Source of the DNA: Hafnia alvei
GTDB taxonomy: Bacteria > Pseudomonadota > Gammaproteobacteria > Enterobacterales > Enterobacteriaceae
Length of the DNA stretch: 64,000 bases
Direction of reading: 5' to 3'
Assembly (NCBI RefSeq): GCF_900095695.1
Contig: NZ_FMIQ01000031.1
Span: 1-64,000, forward strand
The notes under the pieces were generated by a model. It saw nothing but the letters and a program-made list of their open reading frames with translations. It ran no database searches and was not told the DNA's origin. Positions within the stretch are counted from its first letter, which is position 1. Each line of letters starts with the position of its first letter. Positions 37,954-47,750 of this stretch are shown one piece after another. The translations under genes were made by a program, and so were the position numbers.

Positions 37954-40659
37954 TCAAGAACTTGGATGATCAAGTTCATCCTCAATATCAGGCGGTGCTT
38001 CTAGCGGTAGGGTAAAGTGGAAACAGGCCCCGCCTTGAGCAATATTTTCTGCCCATATTTTACCACCGTGTACTTCTATAATGGCACGACAAATGGCTAA
38101 GCCCAAACCGACCCCAGGAATCGCTGACTCTTTATCGCCGCGGGTAAACTTATTGAATATCAGCAGTAGCTGTTCGGCGGGAATACCGTTGCCGCGATCT
38201 TCAATTTCTACTTCTAACCAATCTTCTGAGGCTTTTGCCCGAATCGCCAACGGTGATTCCAGTCCGGCATATTTGCCCGCGTTTTCTAACAGATTTTGTA
38301 TCACGCGCTCAATCAAGCTGCCGTCGCAGTTCACTAAGGGGAGATCTGCCGGTAAATCAATCGTCAGCGGATGCGAATTCAGCATCGGTTCTAACGTATT
38401 AATTGCACTGCCGACGATTTCCTCCAGCGATTGCCACTCTTTACGCAGGTTAAATCCGCCGGACTGAATACGTGCCATATCCAGTAAATTATTGACCAGC
38501 CGCGTGGTGTTGAGGATCTGCTGGCGGATTTGATTGGCCTGTTGGGCATGCGGCGATTTTTCAGCGGCCAGATCGAGCGTTAAAATTTCAGCCTGACCAA
38601 ACAACACGGTGAGCGGGGTACGCAGATCGTGCGAAAGAGCGGCTAACAGCGAGTTTCTGAGCTGTTCGCGCTCGGTGTCCATACGTGCGCTCGCCGCCGT
38701 TTGGGCCAGATGTAAACGCTCAAGCGCGCTAGCAATCATCACCGCATAAGTTTGTAACAGACGCTGCTGTTCAGGCACCATCAATTGGCGCATGTTCATG
38801 GGTTCGATGGCTAAAACGCCAAAGGTCTGCTGTGAGGTGCTCAGGGGCAGTAGTTGATAAGGAACACCGGGTAGCGTATCGGTACCTGCCCCTGCGGGTT
38901 GCTGCTTATCGAAGCACCAATGTGCAATAGCAAAATCAACGCCCGACACACCTTCCTGTGGCGGTGTCACCTGAACCAACGGCGTATCATCGCTGGGAAT
39001 TAATACTGATGTCCGTGCGTTGAAACTGCTGTTAAGAAAATAGCTGCCGCTGCGAGCGATATCTTCATTGGTAATTGCATTACTCAGGGCTTTGGACAGT
39101 TCATACATATGGCGCGCGCGCTGCTCGCGATAACGCGCCACTCGCGCCTGATAGCGCACACCTGCGGTCAGATTACCAATCACGATCCCGACGGTTAGCA
39201 TCACACCAAAGGTCACGAGATATTGAACGTCGGTAACGGCGAACGACCACTGAGGTTGGATGAAAAAAAGATCGAAACTGGCAACGCTAACCACGGCGGA
39301 AAGTACGGAAGGCCAGCGGCCATAAAACAGCGCCACGATCACTACCCCCAGCAGATAGACCATCACGATATTAGCCTGATCGAAGTTGGGGAAAATCATT
39401 CTTGCCAGTAGCGTAATCAGCGCACATAGGGCAATGGCAACCAGACACCCGCGAATTTGCATCCGCCACTTTTCGCTGAAAGAGCGACTATCGGACTCTT
39501 TGCTGGCGGTGCGAGGTTTGTCTTCAACGGCGACGATAATTAAATCGAGATCCGGCCCGAGTTTAGCCAGCCTGTCAGCAAAACTTTCATGCCACCACCA
39601 ACGCCGCTCTTTCTTATTGCGCCTGCCAATAATAATTTTGCCGAGATTATGCTCACGGGCGTAGCGCAGAATGGCTTTTTCTTCATTGGGATCGGATAGC
39701 GTGGTGGTTTCTGCGCCTAATTCTTGTGCCAGCTTAACGCTGCGTAAAATCGCCCGCCGCTGATTTTCCGGTAATCGATGCAGGCGCGGTGTTTCCACAT
39801 AAACTGCGTGCCAGATGCAGCCAAGACGAGCCGCCAGCCTAGACGCTGTGCGGATAAGTTTGTCGTTATCGACGTTGTGGCCAATACACAGCAAAATGGC
39901 ATCACGGGTATGCCAAACGCGTTCTTTATCTTGGCTATTACGAAACTCGCGCATTTGCTCATCAACGCGGTCTGCGGTACGACGCAGCGCCAATTCGCGT
40001 AAGGCAATCAAATTTCCTTTACGGAAAAAGTGCTCGATGGCGCGTTCTGCCTGCCCAGGAATATAGACTTTCCCTTCGTTTAGGCGCTGGCGTAAATCGT
40101 CCGGTGGTAAGTCCACCAGCACGATTTCGCTGGCATCATCGAAGATGCGGTCAGGCACGGTTTCGCGCACGCGAATTCCGGTTACGGAACCAACCACGTC
40201 GTTAAGACTTTCAAGGTGCTGAACGTTAACGGTAGTAAGCACGTCAATGCCCGCATCCAGCAGTTCCTCGACGTCTTGCCAGCGTTTAGGATGGCGCGAA
40301 CCGGCGGCGTTGCTGTGCGCTAGCTCATCCATCAGGATTAGCGCAGGGTGGCGAGCCAGCGCCTGATCGAGAGCAAACTCTCGCACTTGACGACCGCGAT
40401 GATGAATTCGCTTGAGGGGTAAGATATCCAGCCCCTCAAGCTGTGCAGCGGTCTCCGCACGGCCATGGGTTTCCACTACGCCGACCAGAACGTCTAAGCC
40501 TTGGGCACGAAGGCGCTGCGCTTCTTGCAGCATCGCGTAGGTTTTTCCAACGCCAGCGCAGGCGCCGAAAAAGACTTTTAGTTTTCCGCGTGGCTTTTCG
40601 CAAACCTGAGCCAGCAAGGTATCTGGATCGGGGCGGCGCAGCTCTTCATCGTCTAGCAT
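37954..40659 (-). CDS. kdpD: Sensor histidine kinase KdpD
   Basis: Membrane sensor of potassium and turgor, 901 residues. The N-terminal KdpD domain has a Walker A loop GACAGVGKTYAM; a USP-like domain follows (IRTASRLAARLGCIWHAV), then four membrane segments near the middle (MQIRGCLVAIALCALITLL to VMLTVGIVIGNL), a GAF-like region, and the transmitter with the H box ALSHDLRTPLT and ATP lid (GVGLGLAICRAIIEVHGG). It lies 30 bases after kdpC. Confidence 0.97.
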   Translation of the reverse strand: MLDDEELRRPDPDTLLAQVCEKPRGKLKVFFGACAGVGKTYAMLQEAQRLRAQGLDVLVGVVETHGRAETAAQLEGLDILPLKRIHHRGRQVREFALDQALARHPALILMDELAHSNAAGSRHPKRWQDVEELLDAGIDVLTTVNVQHLESLNDVVGSVTGIRVRETVPDRIFDDASEIVLVDLPPDDLRQRLNEGKVYIPGQAERAIEHFFRKGNLIALRELALRRTADRVDEQMREFRNSQDKERVWHTRDAILLCIGHNVDNDKLIRTASRLAARLGCIWHAVYVETPRLHRLPENQRRAILRSVKLAQELGAETTTLSDPNEEKAILRYAREHNLGKIIIGRRNKKERRWWWHESFADRLAKLGPDLDLIIVAVEDKPRTASKESDSRSFSEKWRMQIRGCLVAIALCALITLLARMIFPNFDQANIVMVYLLGVVIVALFYGRWPSVLSAVVSVASFDLFFIQPQWSFAVTDVQYLVTFGVMLTVGIVIGNLTAGVRYQARVARYREQRARHMYELSKALSNAITNEDIARSGSYFLNSSFNARTSVLIPSDDTPLVQVTPPQEGVSGVDFAIAHWCFDKQQPAGAGTDTLPGVPYQLLPLSTSQQTFGVLAIEPMNMRQLMVPEQQRLLQTYAVMIASALERLHLAQTAASARMDTEREQLRNSLLAALSHDLRTPLTVLFGQAEILTLDLAAEKSPHAQQANQIRQQILNTTRLVNNLLDMARIQSGGFNLRKEWQSLEEIVGSAINTLEPMLNSHPLTIDLPADLPLVNCDGSLIERVIQNLLENAGKYAGLESPLAIRAKASEDWLEVEIEDRGNGIPAEQLLLIFNKFTRGDKESAIPGVGLGLAICRAIIEVHGGKIWAENIAQGGACFHFTLPLEAPPDIEDELDHPSS

Positions 40660-40689
40660 GTCGTTCTCTTTATGATCGCGCTGGTGGCG

Positions 40690-41286
40690 TTATAAATGCG
40701 TGTTAGATGCATTGTGGGGCAATAATGCATCCAGTGCCATGTTCAGTTCTAATACGTTAACCACCGGCTGACCAATAAACTGTGGCAGGCTATATTGGGT
40801 GTTAGAGGCAATCAGTTTTTCAACGCTGGCCTGTGGCAAATTGCGCACTTTAGCGATGCGTGCAGCCTGATAATAGGCCGCTTGCGGCGAGATATGAGGA
40901 TCCAAGCCACTGGCTGAGCTGGTCATTAGATCGACCGGAATAGCCATCGGCGCCGAAGGATCTGCTTGGCGTAATAGCGCAGCGCGCTCTTGCAAATTTT
41001 TATCCAACTGTGGGTTAGACGCTGCCAAATTGCTGCCGCCGGAAGCCTGTGGATTATAGGCCGCGTCAGCGGTCGCGGATGGACGATCCCAAAAGTATTT
41101 TGGTTGAGTAAAGTTTTGGCCAATCAAACGTGAACCCACGATGACGCCATCGTGTTCAATCAACGATCCTTCGGCCTGAGAGTGAAACATCACCTGCGCT
41201 AACCCTGTGGTTAGCAACGGGTAGGCAATACCGGTGATGGCGGTCAAAATCAGCATCATCATCATAGAGGGACGTAGTAGCGACAT
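40690..41286 (-). CDS. kdpC: Potassium-transporting ATPase subunit KdpC
   Basis: A 198-residue subunit of the KdpFABC pump, with one N-terminal membrane helix (SMMMMLILTAITGIAYPLLT) and a periplasmic domain (GSRLIGQNFTQPKYFWDRPSA, SSASGLDPHISPQAAYYQAAR). It assembles KdpA and KdpB. It is separated from kdpB by 197 bases, far more than the few bases in E. coli, because repeat copy B lies between them. Confidence 0.95.
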   Translation of the reverse strand: MSLLRPSMMMMLILTAITGIAYPLLTTGLAQVMFHSQAEGSLIEHDGVIVGSRLIGQNFTQPKYFWDRPSATADAAYNPQASGGSNLAASNPQLDKNLQERAALLRQADPSAPMAIPVDLMTSSASGLDPHISPQAAYYQAARIAKVRNLPQASVEKLIASNTQYSLPQFIGQPVVNVLELNMALDALLPHNASNTHL

Positions 41287-41360
41287 TATTCATTCCTTAA
41301 AACATTCTGTACTTCATATGCTTAGCTAAGAATATCTTCAGCAAACAATAGAACTTTCTG

Positions 41361-41460
41361 AAGCCTGATTTTAGGGGAAGTACACCGATGGGGTCGTAGC
41401 GGCGAAGCCGCCGGAGCGCCCCGCGGTGTGCTAGCCCCGTGTATCTCGATCTTATAAACG
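41361..41460 (+). repeat. Dispersed palindromic repeat, copy B, between kdpB and kdpC
   Basis: Core from GCCTGATTTTAGGGG to CCCGTGTATCTCGAT, nearly identical to copy A (26144-26232): GTACACCG/CGGTGTGC stem, GGGG/CCCC stem and GCGGC-GAA-GCCGC hairpin. It lies inside the kdpFABC operon, in the opposite orientation to transcription, about 25 bases beyond the kdpB stop. Confidence 0.88.
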
Positions 41461-41483
41461 GCTGGCGTTAACTCATGAGCGTA

Positions 41484-43550
41484 TTAAGCCAAGCCACAAA
41501 CGGTCAGCAACATATCGATCAATTTGATCCCGACAAACGGCACCAACAGCCCGCCTGCACCATAGAGCCATAAATTTCGGCGCAACAGTGCGCTGGCGCT
41601 TAGCGGTTTATAGCTCACGCCTTTCAGCGCCAGCGGGATCAAGAACACAATGATCAACGCGTTGAAAATGACCGCTGACATAATGGCCGACGCCGGCGAC
41701 GTTAGGTGCATGACGTTGAGCGCATTCAGCTGAGGATAAGTGGCTGCAAAGGCTGCTGGAATAATGGCGAAATATTTCGCCACGTCATTGGCGATACTGA
41801 AGGTAGTCAGTGAACCACGCGTCATCAGCATCTGTTTGCCGATATGCACCACTTCAATCAACTTGGTTGGGTTAGAGTCTAAATCAACCATGTTGCCCGC
41901 TTCTTTAGCGGCCTGTGTGCCTGAGTTCATGGCGACCGCAACGTCGGCTTGGGCCAGCGCTGGCGCATCGTTGGTACCGTCGCCGGTCATGGCCACTAAG
42001 CGACCTTCAGCTTGATACTGACGGATCAGCGCCAATTTGGCTTCGGGCGTAGCTTCCGCCAGAAAATCATCCACGCCAGCTTCGGCAGCGATAGCCGCAG
42101 CGGTTAAGCGGTTATCACCGGTAATCATGACCGTTTTGATACCCATGCGGCGTAGCTCAGAGAATCGCTCTTTGATGCCGCCTTTGACGATATCTTTCAG
42201 CGCCACCACGCCAAGAATCCGGCCATCTTCTGCCACCACCAGCGGTGTGCCGCCGGTGCGTGCAACGCTTTCCACGCGTTCATCAACCGCACGTGGGAAG
42301 TGGCCTTGGTTAGATTCAACGTGGCGGCGTATTGCGTCCACTGAACCTTTGCGGATCATTCTTCCCTGCACGTTAACGCCGCTCATGCGGGTTTGGGCCG
42401 AGAAGGGCACAAAGGTTGCGCCTAGGCTCGCTAAATCACGTTCGCGCAGATTGAAACGCTGCTTAGCCAGCACCACAATGCTGCGGCCTTCAGGTGTTTC
42501 ATCGGCTAGCGAAGCGAGCTGTGCCGCGCTGGCGAGCTCTTCCTCACTCACGCCGGGGACAGGCAAGAATTCGGTCGCCTGACGATTGCCCAGCGTGATA
42601 GTGCCCGTTTTGTCCAATAGCAACACATCGACGTCACCGGCGGCTTCCACGGCGCGCCCGCTGGTGGCAATGACGTTTGCGCCTAGCATGCGGCTCATCC
42701 CCGCCACGCCAATGGCTGACAGTAAGCCACCAATGGTGGTTGGGATTAAACAGACCAGCAGGGCGACTAGCACGGTAATCGTCACCGGAACCCCAACGTG
42801 GCCGGCCTGCGCGCTAAACAGCGAGAAGGGGTAAAGCGTTGCCGTAGCCAGTAAAAACACCAGCGTTAAGGCAATAAGCAAAATGGTTAGCGCGATTTCG
42901 TTAGGGGTTTTACGCCGCTTCGCGCCCTCAACCATCGCAATCATGCGGTCGAGGAAGGTTTCTCCAGGATTAACGGTGCATTGGATCACCAGCCAATCTG
43001 ACAGAATACGCGTGCCACCGGTAACGGAAGAAAAGTCACCGCCCGATTCGCGAATGACCGGTGCTGATTCGCCGGTAATCGCGCTTTCGTCAACCGAGGC
43101 GCCACCTTCTAACACTTCACCGTCACAGGGAATGGTGTCACCGGCTTCAACCAGCACAACATCGCCTTTGCGCAGAGAATCAGCAGATACTTTTTCTTGC
43201 TGCGAATCATGTTGCGGTGAGGCCAGTTTTTTAGCCCAGCTAGTTTTTTTCACCCCTTTCAGGCTTTCGGCCTGCGCTTTGCTGCGCCCTTCGGCCAGAG
43301 CTTCGGCAAAGTTAGCAAACAGAACCGTGAACCAAAGCCAAACAGCCACGCTTCCAGTAAATGCGGCGCTGCCGTCACTTTGCCCGCTGAGGATGGAGAT
43401 CCAGATTATGGTGGTGAGAATGCTGCCCAAATACACCACGAACATCACCGGATTGCGCCACTGCACGCGAGGATAGAGTTTTTTAACAGCATCTTTGATA
43501 GCGGTACGGACCAGTTTTGGTTCGAACAACGCGCGTTGTTTACGAGTCAT
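41484..43550 (-). CDS. kdpB: Potassium-transporting ATPase subunit KdpB
   Basis: P-type ATPase subunit driving potassium uptake. 688 residues from ATG 43550 ([16 protein letters not shown] upstream); the frame extends to 43577 within the end of kdpA, which I do not use. Phosphorylation motif [15 protein letters not shown] actuator loop, TPEGRSIV, and [20 protein letters not shown] hinge are intact, with membrane helices at both ends. Starts 11 bases after kdpA. Confidence 0.97.
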   Translation of the reverse strand: MTRKQRALFEPKLVRTAIKDAVKKLYPRVQWRNPVMFVVYLGSILTTIIWISILSGQSDGSAAFTGSVAVWLWFTVLFANFAEALAEGRSKAQAESLKGVKKTSWAKKLASPQHDSQQEKVSADSLRKGDVVLVEAGDTIPCDGEVLEGGASVDESAITGESAPVIRESGGDFSSVTGGTRILSDWLVIQCTVNPGETFLDRMIAMVEGAKRRKTPNEIALTILLIALTLVFLLATATLYPFSLFSAQAGHVGVPVTITVLVALLVCLIPTTIGGLLSAIGVAGMSRMLGANVIATSGRAVEAAGDVDVLLLDKTGTITLGNRQATEFLPVPGVSEEELASAAQLASLADETPEGRSIVVLAKQRFNLRERDLASLGATFVPFSAQTRMSGVNVQGRMIRKGSVDAIRRHVESNQGHFPRAVDERVESVARTGGTPLVVAEDGRILGVVALKDIVKGGIKERFSELRRMGIKTVMITGDNRLTAAAIAAEAGVDDFLAEATPEAKLALIRQYQAEGRLVAMTGDGTNDAPALAQADVAVAMNSGTQAAKEAGNMVDLDSNPTKLIEVVHIGKQMLMTRGSLTTFSIANDVAKYFAIIPAAFAATYPQLNALNVMHLTSPASAIMSAVIFNALIIVFLIPLALKGVSYKPLSASALLRRNLWLYGAGGLLVPFVGIKLIDMLLTVCGLA

Positions 43551-43561
43551 TATTTTATCTC

Positions 43562-45250
43562 TCAACGTGTTAACCAAACTTGCAGGTGTTCAGCTACCGG
43601 CCCCAGCGCCAGCGCTGGAATAAACGTTAATGCGCCGACCAATAAAATGGTGCCAACCAGCAATCCAATGAACAGCGCTCCTTGAGTGGGTAGCGTTCCG
43701 TTCCCGGCTGGCTGACGTTTTTTCGCGACTAAAGAACCCGCAATCGCCATCACCGGAATGATGACGCCAAAGCGACCAACGAACATGGCAATCGCCAACA
43801 GAACGTTATAGAACGGCGTATTCACACTCAGACCGGCGAAAGCGCTGCCGTTGTTGTTAGCCGCTGAAGAAAGGGCATAAAGCACCTCACTAAATCCATG
43901 AGCGCCCGGATTAAGAATGCCGGCGCGGCCTGCGTCGGTCATTAGCGCCACGGCGGAGCCAATCAGCACCAGCGCGGGGGTAACCAAAATGGCCACCGCC
44001 GTCATTTTCATATCGAAAACTTCGATTTTTTTGCCGAGATATTCAGGAGTACGGCCAATCATCAGGCCAGCAATAAAGACCGTCAGCAGCACGAAGAGCA
44101 ACATGCCGTAGAGGCCAGAGCCCACGCCGCCAAAGACAACTTCACCGATCTGCATCAGCCACATGGGCACCATGCCGCCAAGCGCGGTGAAGGAGTCATG
44201 CATCGCATTTACCGCACCGCAGGATGCAGCGGTAGTGACAACCGAATACATCGCCGTTGCCAGAATGCCAAAGCGAGTTTCCTTCCCTTCCATGTTGAAA
44301 TTGCTGGCTGCACCAAAGTCGGATAAATGCGGATTTCCCTGTAGCTCGGCGTACATCACCACGATAACCGCCACGACAAAAATCAGGCTCATGGCCCACA
44401 GTAGCGTATGGCCTTGGCGGCTTTCTCCCACGGCTTGCCCAAAGGCAAAGCAGAGCGCTGCTGGGATCAAGAAGATCGCCAACATTTGCACCATATTGCT
44501 CAGTGCCGTAGGGTTTTCGAATGGATGTGCCGAGTTAGCGCCAAAGAAACCGCCGCCGTTGGTGCCGAGTAATTTAATCGCTTCCTGCGAAGCCACCGGC
44601 CCCATTGGCAGCAGCTGAGTGCCGCCTTCCAGCGTATGCACCGTGATATAACCATGCAGGTTTTGTAGAACGCCTTGGCTGACGAAGAACAATGCCAGAA
44701 TGAGCGACAGCGGCAGCAGAACGTAAAGCGTTACGCGGAACAGATCGACCCACGCATTTCCTAGCGTGCTTGCTGAGTGGCGAGCAAATCCACGGATCAA
44801 CGCAAAGACTACGGCAATTCCCGTCGCAGCAGAAAGGAAGTTTTGTACGCTCAACCCAACCATTTGGCTGAAATAGCTTAAGGTGTTTTCGCCGCTGTAT
44901 GCCTGCCAGTTAGTGTTGGTCACGAAGCTGACCGCGGTATTAAGCGCGAGGTGCCAAGACATCCCCGGCATTTGCTGTGGGTTCAGCGGCAATATGCCTT
45001 GTGCCATGAGTAGACCGAAGAGCAGTAAAATGCCCAGCAGGTTAAAGGCGAAAATGGCGAGCAAATATTGTAACCAACTCATTTCCTGCGGTTGGATCCC
45101 ACAGCAACGCCAAAAACCATTTTCCACGCCGCGCAGGGCAACGAAGGGTTCACCATCAATCAGGCGTGCCAATACTCTTCCCAAAGGCAATGCCAAGGCA
45201 AAAAGCACCAGCAGAAATACCGCGATCATCAGAAACGCAGAAGCAGCCAT
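43562..45250 (-). CDS. kdpA: Potassium-transporting ATPase subunit KdpA
   Basis: Potassium-binding channel-like subunit, 562 residues with about ten membrane helices. The selectivity-filter-like loops [44 protein letters not shown] and [11 protein letters not shown] are present. The ATG overlaps the kdpF stop by one base (TGATG). Confidence 0.97.
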   Translation of the reverse strand: MAASAFLMIAVFLLVLFALALPLGRVLARLIDGEPFVALRGVENGFWRCCGIQPQEMSWLQYLLAIFAFNLLGILLLFGLLMAQGILPLNPQQMPGMSWHLALNTAVSFVTNTNWQAYSGENTLSYFSQMVGLSVQNFLSAATGIAVVFALIRGFARHSASTLGNAWVDLFRVTLYVLLPLSLILALFFVSQGVLQNLHGYITVHTLEGGTQLLPMGPVASQEAIKLLGTNGGGFFGANSAHPFENPTALSNMVQMLAIFLIPAALCFAFGQAVGESRQGHTLLWAMSLIFVVAVIVVMYAELQGNPHLSDFGAASNFNMEGKETRFGILATAMYSVVTTAASCGAVNAMHDSFTALGGMVPMWLMQIGEVVFGGVGSGLYGMLLFVLLTVFIAGLMIGRTPEYLGKKIEVFDMKMTAVAILVTPALVLIGSAVALMTDAGRAGILNPGAHGFSEVLYALSSAANNNGSAFAGLSVNTPFYNVLLAIAMFVGRFGVIIPVMAIAGSLVAKKRQPAGNGTLPTQGALFIGLLVGTILLVGALTFIPALALGPVAEHLQVWLTR

Positions 45251-45339
45251 CAGAATTCCTCCGCGTTAAATAATGCATAAATTAGATAAGCCAGCAGCAA
45301 GACAACCAAGACTGCACAGGCAATCACCCCGATATTCAT
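45250..45339 (-). CDS. kdpF: Potassium-transporting ATPase subunit KdpF
   Basis: A 29-residue single-helix peptide that stabilises the Kdp complex: [16 protein letters not shown] then [13 protein letters not shown]. The start ATG at 45339 is preceded by GGAGAGG, and the stop overlaps kdpA. Same size and pattern as E. coli KdpF, first gene of the operon. Confidence 0.95.
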   Translation of the reverse strand: MNIGVIACAVLVVLLLAYLIYALFNAEEF

Positions 45340-45418
45340 ACAACCTCTCCAAAGGCATTTTTGATACTGCCTAGCCTAGGTAACTTAGGGAATAAATAGC
45401 GTAAAAAGGCAGGGCGTG

Positions 45419-45441
45419 GGTGTAAAAAAAGTATAAAAATG
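45419..45441 (-). promoter_or_regulatory. KdpE operator of the kdpFABC promoter
   Basis: The minus strand reads ATTTTTATACTTTTTTTACACC, the KdpE-binding sequence as I recall it from E. coli, followed by CACGCCC. It lies about 80 bases upstream of kdpF. It also covers the first possible ATG of the opposite-strand gene, which is evidence against that start. Confidence 0.75.
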
Positions 45442-45597
45442 GCGGAAAAACAGTCGATATCTGAGTGTTTTGCAAGCGAGATGTCGTTAAATGAAAAAGT
45501 GTGGAATACGTTTCGCAAATCTAATCGCAGCAGCTGGCGTCGCTTTTCTTCTGTCATTAGGGTGATGCCAATTCGTGGAGTGATGGGGAAAGAAGGG

Positions 45598-46080
45598 ATG
45601 CTGGAGGTTTATCAGATAAATACATTTTTATATACGGTGTTGCAGCAGGCGCAGGTTGCTCTGCAACAACAGGATATCCAGCGTTTTGTGTGTGACGCTG
45701 CGGAAGCGTCTCGGCATGACGGGGTCGCTGAACGTCCGACAGCGACGCTATTACTGTCGGCACTACCTTTCAATCGACAATTGAAAAGGTTACAGGCTAG
45801 CGCAAAGGAGCAGGCTTTTTTTGTATGGAAAATGCTGTGTCTGCCTTTGAAGCAATTTCCAAGTTCAGGACGGCTGGTTTTAAATCAGCAAACGGATGAA
45901 CCTGAATTAAATCGGCGATTGAAAAATCTCGCGGCAGAGCTAGGCCCCGTAGAGTTGCGGATCCTCAGGGGCTATCCATATCTTGTGCTGTATTTATTTA
46001 ATGGTCGCGAAGTGTGTTTGCTGCGCTTGCTTGATGCATCATTGTTTAATGAAGCCTTCTTGAATGGCTATTTTTCATAG
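45598..46080 (+). CDS. Unrecognised protein next to kdp (start uncertain)
   Basis: The open frame runs from 45439 to 46080 but the first ATG lies at the edge of the KdpE operator without a ribosome site. I take 45598 (MLEVYQIN, GGGGAAAG upstream), giving 160 residues; 45583, 45565 and 45481 are alternatives. The protein has no signal peptide or membrane segment; it is rich in Leu/Gln/Arg, with predicted helices (FLYTVLQQAQVALQQQ) and a C-terminal LRGYPYLVLYLFNGREVCLL strand pair. E. coli has no gene here between kdp and ybfA. I recognise no family. Confidence 0.6.
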   Translation: MLEVYQINTFLYTVLQQAQVALQQQDIQRFVCDAAEASRHDGVAERPTATLLLSALPFNRQLKRLQASAKEQAFFVWKMLCLPLKQFPSSGRLVLNQQTDEPELNRRLKNLAAELGPVELRILRGYPYLVLYLFNGREVCLLRLLDASLFNEAFLNGYFS

Positions 46081-46380
46081 TGGAATTTTTAGTGTGAAAC
46101 TTTTGTCACGCATAGTGAAATAAAAATGTTAAATAAAAGTATCAATAAAATAACTAATGTTAAGTTTTTATTTAACCATAAGGTAACAAAATTACATAAA
46201 GGCACAATGAAGGCGAAAAAAACGGCAAATATAGTGGTCGGATGAGTGGTAAACTTTCAGCAGATGGGGTAATATTTTGTTCAGATTACAGGCAAACTTA
46301 AATATGAAACATTTTAATTTATAACGTCCGCTGCTTTAGTGATCCCTTTAGGGAAACAGCTACGTTTTAAGGAGGACTCA

Positions 46381-46581
46381 ATGTACCAACAGTATTCATT
46401 ATCTCGCATTCTCCTGCGTCGTTGTGGCGTTGTTATTGCCGGTGTTTTGGCACTGCCAGTGATGTTATTCCGCAGTGATCGCGCACGTTTCTATAGCTAT
46501 TTGCACCGTGTGTGGGCTAAAACTAGCGATAAGCCGGTTTGGTTGGCGCAGTCGGAGCAGGTTGCTGCTGATTTTTATTAA
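46381..46581 (+). CDS. ybfA: Small membrane protein YbfA
   Basis: A 66-residue protein with one hydrophobic segment ([16 protein letters not shown], about residues 15-30) and a conserved basic tail [20 protein letters not shown] identical in pattern to E. coli YbfA. ATG at 46381 with a strong AAGGAGG; a longer frame from 46339 is not used. YbfA lies next to kdp in E. coli too. Function not established. Confidence 0.88.
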   Translation: MYQQYSLSRILLRRCGVVIAGVLALPVMLFRSDRARFYSYLHRVWAKTSDKPVWLAQSEQVAADFY

Positions 46582-46610
46582 TCGCCGCTAGCGAAACAGT
46601 AAACGTGAAG

Positions 46611-46637
46611 AAACCACCTCAATGCAGGTGGTTTTTT
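46611..46637 (+). terminator. ybfA terminator
   Basis: AAACCACCT-CAATGC-AGGTGGTTT hairpin followed by T. Confidence 0.85.
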
Positions 46638-46783
46638 GCTATCTGGAACCATTAAAAGGAATTTTCTTCATCTGGTTTATCTTCGATTGTCCATATCCCT
46701 ATCTTTCGTTGGTGTAATTCCTTCTCTTCTGCACCTACACTGAAAGTGCACAACCCATAAATATCAATAAATAGAGGTGCGCG

Positions 46784-47731
46784 ATGTCAGATAAAATACC
46801 CGTTGGTGTGAGCGCCTGTTTACTGGGCGAAAATGTTCGTTTTGATGGTGGCCACAAACGGTTACCGTTTGCGGTGGATGAGTTGTCTGCTTTTGTTCGC
46901 TTCGAAGCCGTGTGCCCTGAAATGGCGATTGGTTTACCGTCTCCGCGTCCAACCCTCCGTTTGATCAAACAGGGCGATGATGTTGCTTTGGTTAACAGCC
47001 GCGACGGGGAAGGCGATGTGACGCAAAAAATGCGTGAGTTTTCCAAACAGAAAGTGGCGAGTCTTGAACATCTATGTGGCTACCTTGTCTGCGCCAAATC
47101 TCCCAGCTGCGGCATGGAAAGAGTGAAGGTGTATACCGAGCATGACGCGCGTAAAAGCGGGGTCGGGATTTTCACCCAGCAGCTGATGGCGCATATGCCT
47201 TGGCTGCCGGTAGAAGAGGACGGCAGATTATATGACCCCGAACTACGAGAGAATTTTGTTGAGCGCATTTACGCACTACACGAGTTTAACCAGCTTTGGA
47301 AAAACGGTTTAACCCGTGGCGCTCTGGTGGCTTTTCACAGCCGCTATAAGCTCTCTCTGCTGGCTCATTCACAGCCGGAATATCGCGAACTTGGGCGTTT
47401 TGTTGCGGCGATGGAGCAGTGGGAATCCTTAGATGAATACGCGTACGAATATCGAAATCGCTTTATGGCTTTGCTCAAGCATAAGGCCTCGCGGCGTAAT
47501 CATACCAACGTGTTACAGCACGTTCAGGGCTATTTCCGTCGCCAGCTCACCAGCAGCCAGAGACAAGAGTTGGCCGATCTGATCCTGCGTTATCGGCAGG
47601 GAACCCAACCATTATTGGCGCCCATCACGCTGTTACGTCATTACCTCAAGGAATACCCAGACAGCTATTTAGCCGGGCAGCGCTATTTCGACCCTTATCC
47701 TGAAGTACTGCGTTTGCGGTATGGTCACTAA
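46784..47731 (+). CDS. ybgA: YbgA-type fusion: DUF523 (TudS-like) plus DUF1722
   Basis: A 315-residue cytoplasmic protein. Residues 1-150 form a DUF523 domain with cysteines in SACLLG, AVCPE and CAKSPSCG, the [4Fe-4S] ligand set of the thiouracil desulfidase TudS. Residues 170-315 are DUF1722, the part present alone as E. coli YbgA (LVAFHSRYKLSLLAHSQPEY, HTNVLQHVQGYFRR). ATG at 46784 after AGAGG. It is 19 bases from phrB, and the coupling ybgA-phrB is conserved in E. coli. The desulfidase activity is an inference from the cysteine pattern. Confidence 0.88.
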   Translation: MSDKIPVGVSACLLGENVRFDGGHKRLPFAVDELSAFVRFEAVCPEMAIGLPSPRPTLRLIKQGDDVALVNSRDGEGDVTQKMREFSKQKVASLEHLCGYLVCAKSPSCGMERVKVYTEHDARKSGVGIFTQQLMAHMPWLPVEEDGRLYDPELRENFVERIYALHEFNQLWKNGLTRGALVAFHSRYKLSLLAHSQPEYRELGRFVAAMEQWESLDEYAYEYRNRFMALLKHKASRRNHTNVLQHVQGYFRRQLTSSQRQELADLILRYRQGTQPLLAPITLLRHYLKEYPDSYLAGQRYFDPYPEVLRLRYGH

Positions 47732-47750
47732 GCATTGACAAGGAAGCGTA

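Noticed and set aside
37923-37985. Extended N-terminus for KdpE
   Set aside because: The extra 21 residues overlap the kdpD end and do not resemble receiver domains; the GTG at 37922 has a better ribosome site.
43380-43685. Plus-strand frames opposite kdpB/kdpA
   Set aside because: Antisense of two well-conserved membrane protein genes; several such frames (41740-43476) have Ser/Thr-rich composition typical of shadows.
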